From positions 106,082,315 through 106,146,314 of the forward strand of contig OU015496.1 in assembly GCA_907164885.2 (NCBI GenBank): a stretch of DNA of 64,000 nucleotides, written 5' to 3'. Position numbers and translations under genes: made by a program. Below, in pieces: positions 9,331-20,377 of the stretch. The DNA comes from Dolomedes plantarius (lineage: Eukaryota > Arthropoda > Arachnida > Araneae > Dolomedidae). The notes under the pieces are model-generated. The model had not been told where the DNA came from. It saw nothing but the letters and a program-made list of their open reading frames with translations, and did no database searches. Each line of letters begins with the position of its first letter. Position 1 is the stretch's first letter.

Positions 9331-11187
9331 ACTTTAGAAGTACGCATAAAATTATTCAAACAAAATGAGAATTCCCCAGTAGGGTTATTTTTTCCTTTTA
9401 ATATTAGAAATAAAAACTAAAATATGATTCAATCTTGATAATTCTTTAAATTAAATATACATATCATAACAATCCATACTATTAAATCTGCAAGAGAAGG
9501 TATCAAATTTGTCTCGCGATGTTAATAGAGAAGATTCTTACATTATCATAAATAATACAGACTTTATTATTTTTAGAAGATATTTACATGAGTTCATTTT
9601 AGAAGTAATTGAATCAAGGTTTGAATCCTACAGCAGTAAGGGGTATGTGCAAACATGAAGACTTTAAATAATACAATTTCCATCTAGAACCTGAAACTTA
9701 AAAATATATGTATCAATTTAAGTATCTTTATATAGTTTATGTACAGTTTTGAATTTATTTCAAACCATAAGCATTTTTAAAACTTTGAATCTATGTTATA
9801 AGTTATGACGCTTACTAAAATTAAAAACATTTTATAGAGATAAAGACTTGAAAGATAAAATTTACAAGTTTTAATCCTAAATATTATATCTTATCCAGAA
9901 ATGTAGACTATTAATATATTATTTTAAACCTTACATGTTTTCAACGATTACCTAAATTGCGATATAATGTTAAATTCCACAGATTATTTCACAGATTTTA
10001 AGATATTTATTTAACCTAAGATGTTTATAAATCCTATCCAAATTGGAATAGTGTTTGCGTATCATCATAAACAACTAAATATTATCATTTTCATGGGTTT
10101 TAAGGTTTTTATTCAACATAAGATGTTTATAAATCCTACCTAAATTGGAATAGTTTCTGCATATCAACATAGACTGCGTAAACAACCAAATATTAACTTA
10201 ATTTAAATAAGAGCATATAATTTCCTTTTTGATAACTTAAATATATATATATCATACATGTTGCTAAATTAAAATTCTTGTTATACTTTCGTATAAGATA
10301 GTTTTTTTACATACAAGAACAGAAATAATATAGACTTTATTATGTTTAGAAGATTTGCAGATATTTAAAGCAGTTCACTTAACTTTAGAAGTAAATGGAT
10401 CAGAGTTTGAATTCTACTGCAATAGAGGTAGTTTAACTTCACAATTATAATCTAAACAGATAACAAATCTTTGAAAAAAATATTCTATAAAAAGCAATAA
10501 AATATATTATGGAAACTTCAAATTAATTTATGATAGGTTTCATTAAATATTCTGCAAACGCTATGAAACATTTCGTATAGAAAATAATTACCATTTGATC
10601 TTACCTTTAAAATCTATAGTTTATGCACTTAATTCATATAATTTTTACAAAAACAAGCTTTAAACTGCATAAGAAGATATTATATTTGTCCCGCACATAC
10701 ATATAAACTTAAAACATATTAAAACTTACTAGTTCCCTTATAAAGGTTTCAAGATTTAAAAAATTTTTTACTATGTTTTAAATCTAATCTATAATTTTAC
10801 ATAGATATAACCATTAATAAATTGTTTTACATAGAAAAAAAGCATACATTGCACCTAAAATTTTAGTTTTCTTAACAAAATAACCTGCAAAACTTTCATC
10901 GAAACAAATGTTTATTATGTTAAAAAAATCAAACACCTATTGATATTACTTTGAAATATTATGCAAATAATAACTTTAAATAAGTTTTACATCAGAAATT
11001 ATTTTCCGACAATTGTTAAAAAAATTTATACTATAAGTTTAAAACGCTTCCTAACACTTAAAATTTTATCATTCTATAAGGAGTATAATTTCTTTTAAAT
11101 CATGCATAAACATCTATATATTAACATAATTTACATAATAGCATATGACTTCCTTTTAATAACATAAATATACATATCATAAATGTT

Positions 11188-12705
11188 GCTAAATTAAAAT
11201 TCATGATATACTTTCGTATAAGATAGTTTTCTACATGCAATTACCCAAAATATTTTATCCATACAGCAACAGATATAATACAGACTTTATCATGTTTAGA
11301 AGATATTTACATGAGTTCATTTTAGAAGTAAATTGACCAAGGTTTAAATCTTACAGTGGTAGGGGTATACGCAGACAATATTTTTATATGAGAACCTACT
11401 TACAATAGATCTTAAAATTAAAATAAGTTTTGTTAAGAATAAAACTCTGCTGTAGATTTTATAATCTAAGCATATACCACACTGTCATAGTTAACATTTT
11501 CAAAACTTAATGGTTTAAAATATATTATTATAAAACATATAAAATACTTACGGCATTAGTAGAAATATTCTGCATTGGAAAAAAATCTGGAGCTTATAAT
11601 TAGCCATACTTCTAAAACGAGACCCAATTGAAAAATATACAAGTCACGTTAGTTAATCTTGATTATCTGCGGTTAATTTTCCGTTACAGTCACAGTTATC
11701 TTCTCAAAATGAATCAATGATAAGATAAATAATTATTTTGCTATCATTTAACGAATCGTTCACGTTCCTTTTATTTTATTTGTCAAGAGTTGCCAAGAGT
11801 TGGCAACGATTGTAGAACGACTTTCAAAAATCTAACCCCTAGTGTTTACACAGGAAGTAGATTGTTATTATCTTATACACGAGAGTATACTGTGGGAAAA
11901 GATCAGATAATATGTTTAATCAAAGTTAAACAATTGATACACGTTTTGCTAACCAAAACTTTATTCGATAGGTTAATTTTCAAATCTGAAACAAGCTTTG
12001 CTAACTGTTAATACAGTTTATTAATGTTGTTAATAGAGTTTTTAATAACGAAGTTGTTCGATTAATGCTTGCAAAACTGCAACTACTAAGTTGATCGAAT
12101 ATATATTAAATTGTATTAAGTTAAAATTCTAGTTTTCACATGGAAAACATTATGCAACATAAGTATTAAAATTAAGTCTTTGAAATATTCTATAAAAAGT
12201 AATGAAATATACTATGGAGACACTTACCCATTGTTGCTAAGCTTGGCATTAATTAATAAAATAATTATAAAGATCTATTAATAATACTTTGAAATATTCT
12301 GTAAAAGGTAACTTAGAATAACTTTTAAACATGATTATTCTATAAAAAATACAATATTATCAGTAACAGCAGCAGATAGTATATTCAAGATTATTGAAAA
12401 CAACGTAACAGAGAATAAAATTTTAGATTATAAAGCAACAAAGGCTAATTTTCAAATGTACACTGTCAACGTCTACTATCACTATTTTACGATTCATTGA
12501 AGTGGAATTTATAGTTAAGTTCTTATTCTCACTTAACATTTTAATAACTTAAAAGTTTAACGTTGTATTGTACAACCGACACTTATCAGAATAATATAAA
12601 TTGCTAGTAATCTTATCTAATGACGAAATAAAATAAACTATGAGTCATAGAAACTTATCTTATCTGATATAGCGATTCATTCGACAAAAAAAAAAACCTT
12701 TTAAT
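11188..12705. other. Loop of the palindromic element, upstream of its gene
   Basis: AT-rich, unpaired sequence. Its first part (11188-11400) repeats motifs from the arms (compare 9530-9650 and 10258-10440), so the loop grew from arm-like sequence. The short frame at 11790-12011 has no recognisable similarity and is not called. Confidence 0.5.
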
Positions 12706-12711
12706 TCAGTC
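12706..12711 (+). promoter_or_regulatory. Initiator-like motif TCAGTC
   Basis: It matches the arthropod initiator TCAGTY, 70 nt upstream of the ATG. No convincing TATA box precedes it. It is a plausible transcription start for the loop gene, on weak evidence. Confidence 0.35.
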
Positions 12712-12775
12712 GCTTGCTAGATTTTCAATCGGAGAGGGCTGTTTTAGAGTGCTTGTGCTGTTTATCTGTTAGATT

Positions 12776-13735
12776 ATGAAACCTGCATTTAAAAAAATGA
12801 AGGAACAGCTTGTTCCCGAAAAAGATTGGTATGAGCAAAATTATGAAAATATAGATTTTTGCATGCATAATTTTGCTGAAGGAATCTTAAATGTTTTAAA
12901 AATTGAACAGAGAGAAAAAGAAGTTAATTGCTTCGGCCCATCAATGATAAAATATTTCAATCTTGGATGTAATATTCTTGGATGTAATGTTTTTGCAACT
13001 GTCCACATGCATATCAGTGGTGCAGCAGTCCACATCACTAAATTTAAAGAAAGTCACCTACATAAACTTCAAAGGGAAAAAGGAGTGTCAATGCATGGAG
13101 ATACCTGGATTGAATTTAATAAGAAACTTCCTACCATCTCAACTGAATATAAAGACACTTCATGTATTGCAAACAACGAAATAATCGCTATTATAGATCA
13201 GGAAGTGTGTATTCTACAGGGGATGTATCGCATGAAAAATGCTAATTATGACTTAGATTCCGGAATTAAGTTGAATAGATATGAACTAAAACAACTTTGT
13301 GATTATGCTTCAGACATTACAGACTGTGTCGAACACACAATTTTATGTCGTACTTTGCCTCACATTCTACAAGAAAATATTGCCGATTCCATCTCCGATT
13401 GTTTTAAAGAACATTGTAATGTAGATGATGCGCTTGAAAATTTTTTCAGATGTGTTAAACAAGAACTGTTCAATGTATGTCATAAACTGTTTAAATGTGA
13501 AGGATGTATTATGAACCACCCCTCCCAATATCAACATTTGTGTCTAAAAAGCAGTGCTTTAGAAAAATATAAGAGTCTTGGTAAAATACCAATTTTTCAT
13601 ATAAGTATTCAAGATATTGTTAAAAATATATGTGATACATATTGTACATGTGCATACATTAATACTGAAATTTTTAAAAATTTTTGCGTCGATGATTTTA
13701 AATACTATTTCGAAAACGGAATAGTTAAAGTGTAA
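12776..13735 (+). CDS. Unrecognised 319-aa cysteine-rich protein, cargo gene of the palindromic element
   Basis: A complete 320-codon frame, ATG to TAA, in AT-rich sequence where stops should be frequent. It is very unlikely to be open by chance. I do not recognise the protein. It has no signal peptide and no obvious membrane segment, so it is probably intracellular. Cysteines are abundant, with pairs such as CEGC in a CEGCIMNHPSQYQHLC stretch near residues 242-257 that could bind zinc. The C-terminal part has CDTYCTC. The N-terminus is lysine-rich. An initiator-like TCAGTC lies 70 nt upstream and AATAAA follows the stop by 82 nt, so it looks like a single-exon transcription unit. Being the only intact gene, it is either the element's own factor or captured cargo. 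It shows no motif of a known transposase, polymerase or capsid protein. Confidence 0.85.
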   Translation: MKPAFKKMKEQLVPEKDWYEQNYENIDFCMHNFAEGILNVLKIEQREKEVNCFGPSMIKYFNLGCNILGCNVFATVHMHISGAAVHITKFKESHLHKLQREKGVSMHGDTWIEFNKKLPTISTEYKDTSCIANNEIIAIIDQEVCILQGMYRMKNANYDLDSGIKLNRYELKQLCDYASDITDCVEHTILCRTLPHILQENIADSISDCFKEHCNVDDALENFFRCVKQELFNVCHKLFKCEGCIMNHPSQYQHLCLKSSALEKYKSLGKIPIFHISIQDIVKNICDTYCTCAYINTEIFKNFCVDDFKYYFENGIVKV

Positions 13736-13817
13736 ATACTTTTGGATTATTCTAATGATTTGAAATTTCACTCTAAGGAATATCTTCAAGAATTGTAAGA
13801 ATTTTTTAGATATGTTA

Positions 13818-13823
13818 AATAAA
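13818..13823 (+). terminator. Polyadenylation signal AATAAA
   Basis: It lies 82 nt after the stop of the loop gene. This is the expected position for its 3' end and places the transcript wholly within the loop, before the right arm at 13945. Confidence 0.6.
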
Positions 13824-15849
13824 GGTTGCTTTAAGAATGAATTATTCCTTTTTTTATGTCTATGTGTGTTTTAATGTAAATGATGTCTTAAAAATTATTT
13901 AATGATATCAAAAAATATTTATTATAATTTAAAGATATATTAATAACATTTATGATATGTATATTTATGTTATTAAAAGGAAGTCATATGCTATTATGTA
14001 AATTATGTTAATATATAGATGTTTATGCATGATTGAAAAGAAATTATACTCCTTATAGAATGATAAAATTTTAAGTGTTAGGAAGCGTTTTAAACTTATA
14101 GTATAAATTTTTTTTAACAATTGTCGGAAAATAATTTCTGATGTAAAACTTATTCAAAGTTATTATTTGCATAATATTTCAAAGTAATATCAATAGGTGT
14201 TTGATTTTTTTAACATAATAAACATTTGTTTCGATGAAAGTTTTGCAGGTTATTTTGTTAAGAAAACTAAAATTTTAGGTGCGATGTATGCTTTTTTTCT
14301 ATGTAAAACAATTTATTAATGGTTATATCTATGTAAAATTATAGATTAGATTTAAAACATAGTAAAAAAAATTTTAAAGTCTGAAACCTTTATAAGGGAA
14401 CTAGTAAGTTTTAATATGTTTTAAGTTTATATGTATGTGCGGGACAATATAATATCTTCTTATGCAGTTAAAGCTTGTTTTTGTAAAAAATTATATGAAT
14501 TAAGTGCATAAACTATAGATTTTAAAGGTAAGATCAAATGGTAATTATTTTCTATACGAAATGTTTCATAGCGTTTGCAGAATATTTAATGAAACCTATC
14601 ATAAATTAATTTGAAGTTTCCATAATATATTTATTGCTTTTTATAGAATATTTTTTTCAAAGATTTGTTATCTGTTTAGATTATAATTGTGAAGTTAAAC
14701 TACCTCTATTGCAGTAGAATTCAAACTCTGATCCATTTACTTCTAAAGTTAAGTGCACTGCTTTAAATATCTGCAAATCATTTCTAAACATAATAACGTC
14801 TATATTATTTCTGTTCTTGTGATGTAAAAAAAACTATCTTATACGAAAGTATACAAGAATTTTAATTTAGCACATGTATGATATATATATATATTTAAGT
14901 TATCAAAAAGGAAATTATAGCTCTTATTTAAATTAAGTTAATATTTGGTTGTTTTACGCAGTCTATGTTGATATGCAGAACTATGTATGTCCCAATTTAG
15001 GTAGGATTTATAAACATCTTATGTTGAATATATACCTTAAAACCCATGTAAATGAAATATTTAGTTGTTTATGATGATATGCAAACACTATTCCCAATTT
15101 GGATCAGGATTTATAAACATCTTAGGTTAAATAAATAATCTTAAAATCTGTGAAATAATCTGTGGAATTTAGCATTATATCGCAATTTAGGTAATCGTTG
15201 AAAACATGTAAGGTTTAAAATCATATATTAATAGTCTACATTTCTGGATAAGATATAATATTTAGGATTAAAACTTGTAAATTTTATCTTTCAAGTCTTT
15301 ATCTCTATAAAAAGTTTTTAATTTTAGTAAGCGTCTTAACTTATAACATAGATTCAAAGTTTTAAAAATGCTTATGGTTTGAAATAAATTCAAAACTGTA
15401 CATAAACTATATAAAGATACTTAAATTGATACATATATTTTTAAGTTTCAGGTTCTAGATGGAAATTGTATTATTTAAAGTCTTCATGTTTGCACATATC
15501 CCCTTACTGCTGTAGGATTCAAACCTTGAATTCAATTACTTCTAAATGAACTCATGTAAATATCTTCTAAAATAATAAAAGTCCTGTATTATTTATGATA
15601 ATGTAAGAATCTTCTCTATTAACATCGCGAGACAAATTTGATACCTTCTCTTGCAGATTTAATAGTATGGATTGTTATGATATGTATATTTAATTTAAAG
15701 AATTATCAAGATTGAATCATATTTTAGTTTTTATTTCTAATATTAAAAGGAAAAAAATAACCCTACTGGGGAATTCTCACTTTGTTTGAATAATTTTATG
15801 CGTACTTCTAAAGTGAAGTTAACTTATGTGAATCTTTTAAACATGATAA

Positions 15850-17110
15850 AGTGGATATTCATGGTTTACAAGTTTTGTTTATCTGGTAAAGAACTTAAGG
15901 TTTAAAAATACATCAAAACTGTACATAAACTGTATAAAGATAATCAAATTGACGCATACATTTTTAAGTTTCAGGTTCTAGATGGTAATTGTATAATTTA
16001 AAGTCTTCCAAGTTATGTTTAAATGGGCTTAAAGATAACAAAGTCATTTTATGTTTAAACTCTATCAAAAGTCTTTATCTCTATAAAATGTTTTTTTAAT
16101 TTTAGTATGACATTTTAGTAATGCATTAGAAGAAAGCATACGCTTTAGTCAAAGTAAGATATAGGTTTTAGATTTCTCAATGCATTAAGCACGCCTTTAC
16201 TTTATGGTTTTCAAAGTTTTGTTTATCTGTTAAAAGCATTTAAGGTTTAAAAAAATACATTTAAAACAGCACATAAACTATATAAAGATAATCAAATTGA
16301 CGCATACATTTTTAAGTTTCAGGTTCTAGATGGTAATTGTATAATTTAAAGGTCTTCAAGTTATGTTTAAATGGGTTTAAAGATAACAAAGTCATTTATG
16401 GTTTAAAACCCTATCAAAAGTCTGTCTCTATAAATGTTTTTTAATTTTAGTATGACATTTTAGTATAATGGCATTAGAAGAAAGCATACGCTTTAGTCAA
16501 AGTAAGATATAGGTTTTAGATTTCTCAATGCAGTAAAGCACGCCTTTACTTTATGGTTTTCAAGTTTTGTTTTCTGTTCTAAGCATTTAAGGTTTAAAAA
16601 TACAACTTTAAAACAGTACATAAACTGTATCAAGATAATCAAATTGACGCATACATTTTTAAGTTTCAGGTTCTAGATGGTAATTGTATAATTTAAAGTC
16701 TTCAAGTTATGTTTAAATGGGTTTAAAGATAACAAAATCATTTTATGTTTAAACGCAATCAAAAGTCTTTATCTCTATAAAATGTTTTTTAATTTTAGTA
16801 TGACATTTTAGTATATGCATTAGAAGAAAGCATACGCTTTAGTCAAAGTAAGATATAGGTTTTAGATTTCTCAATGCATTAAGTTACGCCTTTACTTTAT
16901 GGTTTTCAAGTTTTGTTTATCTGTTAAAAAGCTTTAAGGTTTAAAAATACATTTAACAGCACATAAACTGTATAAAGATAATCAAATTGACGAATACATT
17001 TTTAAGTTTCAGGTTCTGGATGGTAATTGTATAATTTAAAGTCTTCAAGTTATGTTTAAATGGGTTTAAAGATATATCTAAATTATATTACACTTGAAAT
17101 TGATATTAGC
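15850..17110 (-). repeat. Tandem repeat, about 345 bp x 3.6, right arm
   Basis: The mirror of the left-arm array. The inverted unit recurs near 16010, 16360, 16710 and 17050. Small unit-specific indels differ from the left arm, so the arms have diverged since the last homogenisation. Confidence 0.85.
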
Positions 17111-17449
17111 ATGAAAATTAAAGATATTTTAAATTTAACAGCTGTTCTGAATAATTTTATGCAGTAAAAATATCCTTGTTAATATCTTCTCTTATAGATT
17201 TAATGTTAAAAGACTTGTAAATACTCCTTTATAATAGAATATTTTATTCAAATATTATTTAATAAATTAGATATGTCTTTAAAGTAATAATAAGTAATTA
17301 TAATTAATTTGTTGTACTACAATTACTACTGATCGTTAAAGAAAATAGTAAGTTAATCATATTATTTTTAATTGTAGAATTTAAAAAACTAAAATAAAAA
17401 CCTTTTACAAAATTAAATTTTACATGTAGTGGTAATGTTTACCAATAGC

Positions 17450-18032
17450 ATGGCGCCCTGCAGCTGTAAACATTTCCTACAAGAATATTTTCAAAAGTTA
17501 AATTTATGTCACTACATGGTTGCTATACGGCGTAAAAATCGGTTTATACAATCTTAAATATTTAAAGTTCTAGTTTAGTTGTCAGAGTTTTTTCCGGCTA
17601 GGGGGTGCTTAGTATGTATTAATATTAAAAAAATAATTAATTAATTAATTACGAATTCAAATAATATACACGCAGATCCTCTATCATCATTTCTCAAGTT
17701 CCCATTTACAAATATTCTCACTCTTTAAATACCTTATAATACCGTATAATGACAAGCTTCGACAGCCCAGTGGTTATCTCACTGGACTTGAGACCTGTTG
17801 GACCAGAGTTCGATCCCCGCTCAGGACAAACTTTTAAAAATATATATCTTCTGTAAAATTAAATGTAAAATTCAGTTGTGATTTTTATAAAATAGATGGC
17901 AGCACTGAAAATATAGATCCGTAACCTTATACGTAATTTAGTTCCATATTTGACCTATAGGTGGCGCTCCCCAGAGCACATACTCTCTTCAAGATTCTGG
18001 TGTACTACAAGGTTCCAGGTTTTCCCGCAAGG
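17450..18032. promoter_or_regulatory. Cluster of CTCF-like motifs, right arm
   Basis: The mirror of the left-arm cluster. CCGGCTAGGGGGTGCT lies near 17595, AATAGATGGCAGCA near 17890, CCTATAGGTGGCGCT near 17955 and CCGCAAGGGGGCGCT near 18025. The innermost copy near 17452 carries a small insertion (CCAATAGCATGGCGCC). Four of five sites are kept in both arms. Confidence 0.4.
17761..17827 (+). repeat. tRNA-like relic with pol III A and B boxes, right arm
   Basis: The mirror copy of 7361-7425, oriented toward the element's right end. The A box lies near 17763-17773 and the B box at 17808-17816. Any pol III transcript from it would read outward through the arm tip into the flanking Gypsy leader. 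This is an inference. Confidence 0.5.
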
Positions 18033-18173
18033 GGGCGCTAAGATTATTGCCTTCTCCTGATTGACTCAAAAACGCCGCCAGGGAGCGGTGACGTCATCAA
18101 GAGGCCACGCCCCACTTGCACCGTGCACCGCTGCCCGCCCCGATTGTTGGTGATTCCCCAATTTCTATCTACT

Positions 18174-18179
18174 TATACT
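18174..18179. repeat. Target-site duplication TATACT, right
   Basis: This copy is identical to 7008-7013 and directly follows the right end of the palindromic element. Confidence 0.88.
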
Positions 18180-18833
18180 TAATAGTAATCCGATAAAACA
18201 GATTTTAGTAAAACCACAAGAGTAACTCAGTTAAAAATTAAAGCATAACTTTTAAAAATAACTTTAAAACTCTTAAACTAGCAGTTAAAACACAATCAAA
18301 TATCCTATTCTTAACATTTCACACAATAAAAAAAATAAAGAGAACTATCAGGTTTTAAATTTCAAATGGCCTAAAACACTGAAACATAACTTTCAATTTT
18401 GAACTGCAATAAGTTAGAACACAAAAAACATAAAATTTCCTATCCAAAATTTTAAAAAAAATGGTCACTGCCTTAATGATTAGCTAAGCACTTACCCCGT
18501 TTTGCAGAAACACATCAGCAGGACAGGCACCACACTTCTACTGAACAAGGAGACATTTCTTGTAAATTCAAATAACACCAAATTTTTTTTACAACGTTCA
18601 CGGCAACGCACAGTTTTTTTCTTTGTTGTTGAAGATACTTCGATGACACACAGGAACCAGGACTGGTGGCGTCCTCACACTTTTTCACGTAAGATGGAAA
18701 GTCGAAGAGTCGAAGATAGCACGAGAGGATAAGACTCTCAAACAGGACAGCGTCCTAAACACGTTCGAACTGAACACAAATAGATTCTTGCGTGATTTGC
18801 ACGTATCTCGCCGTGGCTCCTCCATTATAACTC
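18180..18833 (-). other. 5' leader of the Gypsy element
   Basis: Non-coding sequence between the 5' LTR and the palindromic insertion. It continues at 6909-7013 up to the gag ATG. The primer-binding site should begin next to the LTR. TGGAGGAGCCACGG lies about eight bases inside, but I cannot assign its tRNA. The plus-strand frame at 18502-18732 has no recognisable similarity. Confidence 0.55.
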
Positions 18834-19289
18834 TGTAACGTCCCTCGGTGGAAAAAGAAGACACACGAGAGACAATTTTGTAACACAGAGCTTGTATTAA
18901 TCCAATAAACTGTACACTATGTACAAGACAGAGAGTCAAGGCTCCTCTGCATAATGAGAGGTTCTATAGGAACCAAATATCGTTTACAATAGCAGATGTA
19001 TCTCTCCACTGTGTAAAACACGGGAGCCGAGAGAGGAATTTTCAGGCCTTCGGTCCGCACAGCGCCCTATCGGCCCTGCTTGTCGACGGACAGATGCGAG
19101 GCTCAATAATCAGCTACCTCTCTCCTTGCTTCCCCAAAAATCTCTGCGTCTCTTTTTCTGCCAGCTGGCCGGCGTGAGGGGGTTGCAGGAGCCACCCCCC
19201 GATCGTTTCTTGGAAACGGGAAGAATTCGCAAAAGGATGGGCTTTTGCTTGGGTGACCTTTTTCCCCCGAAAAGGGCCAAGACGTAACA
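18834..19289 (-). repeat. 5' LTR of the Gypsy element
   Basis: The 456-bp copy of 1764-2215 with the same TG...CA ends. It directly abuts the duplicated GTGC at 19290-19293. An AATAAA-like stretch occurs near 18901. Frames crossing into it from the piggyBac fragment are read-through artefacts. Confidence 0.93.
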
Positions 19290-19959
19290 GTGCCGATTGC
19301 CTTAAAGCCATCGTTAGATAAATCTGTCAGCGAGCTGTACGATGTAAAAAAAGTATCGAAAAATATTTGCGTTCTTCTCTGGATTGTCAATAAAAGATAA
19401 TAGTTCGGAGACAACTTTTGATTCAAGTGGCAAATTTTCATTTTTCGAACTTTTTCCACCGTAGATAGACATAGCATAAGGATAAACCATTTGCTGAGCA
19501 GATTCATCCAACTTTGGAAAACAAGCGGAATTGGCTTTCCACGTATGAACACCTAGAGCCAAACGAGTCCATAACACGGAAACCATGGATTCATCGATAC
19601 TCATATTTTCAATGAAAAAAATCCAAATTGACGAAATTTTTTTCCCAACCTCTTTATAAAAGAGAATTTTCTAATTTATCGCCTGGTTCCAATTTACTAT
19701 TATCAACAATGTGGAAATACTTTTTTAACATCCGAAATTTATTTCTGGGCATTGTATTGTTAACAATTAGGATATGCAAATCTTCCTGAGAGCTCCAATA
19801 TGTATTTTCATCAGGTACTGAGTGGTAGCCACTAAACAACAGTAATCCAAGAAACTGCCGAATGTCATTTGCGTCGACGTCTAAAGAGTCTCCTTTTTGC
19901 AGGGCATACAGCTTTGTAAGTTCGGCTGAATTTTCTAAGTAATCAGACGGCAGAATCAC
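19290..19959 (-). pseudogene. piggyBac-like transposase, proximal fragment
   Basis: The minus strand encodes pieces of a piggyBac transposase. IRQFLGLLLFSGYHSVPDEN and WSSQEDLHILIVNNTMPRN come first. A frame break follows, then MSIDESMV, a degenerate segment, and FFTSYSSLTDLSNDGFKAIG at the insertion point. The order matches the family's catalytic domain. The N-terminal acidic region is missing and at least two frame shifts are present, so it is dead. The Gypsy element inserted inside the GFKAIGT codons, and the rest is at 1620-1763. Confidence 0.88.
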
Positions 19960-20373
19960 TGATCACGTGTGATATCACTGCTTTTGTATATCGTTACATG
20001 CCAATGTTCCTTTTTTGGAACATTGCATTTTTAAGCAGTCTTGAGGAAATATTTCTTGTTATTATTTTAATTTATTTTATTAACTCGTTAAACTTGTCCT
20101 TTGCAAGTACGATGGGGAAATTTTTGGGTGGATTTGAATTTTTAGGAATTTTATAGAATTTTTTTTCTTACGTACTGTAAAAATTGTGAAAAAAAGCTGA
20201 TTTTTAGAAATTTTTCTACGCTAAAATATTCATATTTGAAAAAAAAAAGTCAAAAAATCAATCATGCCTTCTATAATATACGGTAATTTTTTCAAACTGA
20301 CAGATATCACAGTTTATTTTAAAAAAAATATTAAACATGGTGTTCCAAAAAAGGAACATTGGCATGTAAAAGG
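19960..20373 (-). mobile_element. 5' terminal region of the piggyBac-like element
   Basis: The element end is CCTTTTACATGCCAATGTTC on the minus strand, directly beside TTAA at 20374-20377, the piggyBac target site. A second inverted-type copy of the CATGCCAATGTTCC motif lies at about 19998-20028 as a subterminal repeat. The opposite end of the element was not found near 1-1620. Confidence 0.65.
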
Positions 20374-20377
20374 TTAA

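Larger units (their letters stand above)
7014..11187 (+). repeat. Left inverted arm of the palindromic element
   Basis: The arm pairs with 13945-18173 over essentially its full length, with substitutions and small indels. Going inward it has a GC-rich terminal module (7014-7240), CTCF-like motifs to 7723, a tRNA-like relic, an AT-rich stretch, a roughly 345-bp tandem repeat block (about 8060-9330), then AT-rich sequence with degenerate internal repeats. The frame at 7881-8087 has no recognisable similarity, and I see no supported coding region. Confidence 0.9.
7014..18173. mobile_element. 11.16-kb palindromic DNA element with 4.2-kb inverted arms (Polinton-like ends)
   Basis: The element begins AGTAGATAGAAATTGGGG and ends with the inverse of that sequence. 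It is flanked by the exact 6-bp duplication TATACT (7008-7013 and 18174-18179), which proves transposition into the Gypsy element. Inverted arms cover 7014-11187 and 13945-18173. The 2,757-bp loop carries one intact gene. A 6-bp duplication with AG...CT termini is the signature of Polinton/Maverick elements, although a few other DNA transposon groups also make 6-bp duplications. No DNA polymerase B, retroviral-like integrase, packaging ATPase or capsid gene is present. It is best read as a non-autonomous or minimal element whose enzyme comes from elsewhere. The Polinton assignment is an inference. Confidence 0.9.
13945..18173 (-). repeat. Right inverted arm of the palindromic element
   Basis: This is the mirror of 7014-11187. 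It is slightly longer (4,229 versus 4,174 bp) and carries independent small insertions and substitutions. The two arms are therefore distinct sequences that have drifted, not a copy of one read. The same modules occur in reverse order: tandem block at about 15850-17110, tRNA-like relic at 17761-17827, CTCF-like motifs at 17450-18032, GC-rich tip to 18173. Confidence 0.9.
1764..19289 (-). mobile_element. Ty3/Gypsy LTR retrotransposon with Copia-like domain order (Gmr1-like), interrupted
   Basis: A minus-strand LTR retrotransposon bounded by LTRs at 18834-19289 (5') and 1764-2215 (3'), with a 4-bp target duplication GTGC at 1760-1763 and 19290-19293. Without the inserted palindromic element it would be 6,360 bp. 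Domain order in the coding direction is gag, zinc knuckle, protease, integrase, reverse transcriptase, RNase H. No integrase follows RNase H. This order is unusual for Ty3/Gypsy and matches the Gmr1 group. The coding region carries several single-base frame breaks, mostly at A/T runs. It sits inside a piggyBac transposase gene and is itself split between leader and gag by the 7014-18173 element. Confidence 0.9.

Noticed and set aside
12776..13735. Secreted cysteine-rich toxin
   Set aside because: There is no signal peptide, the protein is long, and cysteines are spread through it rather than in a compact knot.
13559..13789. Minus-strand frame over the end of the loop gene
   Set aside because: It is a shadow of the 319-aa gene on the other strand.
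7014..18173. The palindrome as a fold-back read or assembly artefact
   Set aside because: The arms differ in length and in many substitutions and indels, the loop is unique, and a 6-bp duplication abuts both ends. A real insertion explains all of this better.
18502..18732. 76-codon frame in the Gypsy leader
   Set aside because: No similarity, short, and in a non-coding leader.
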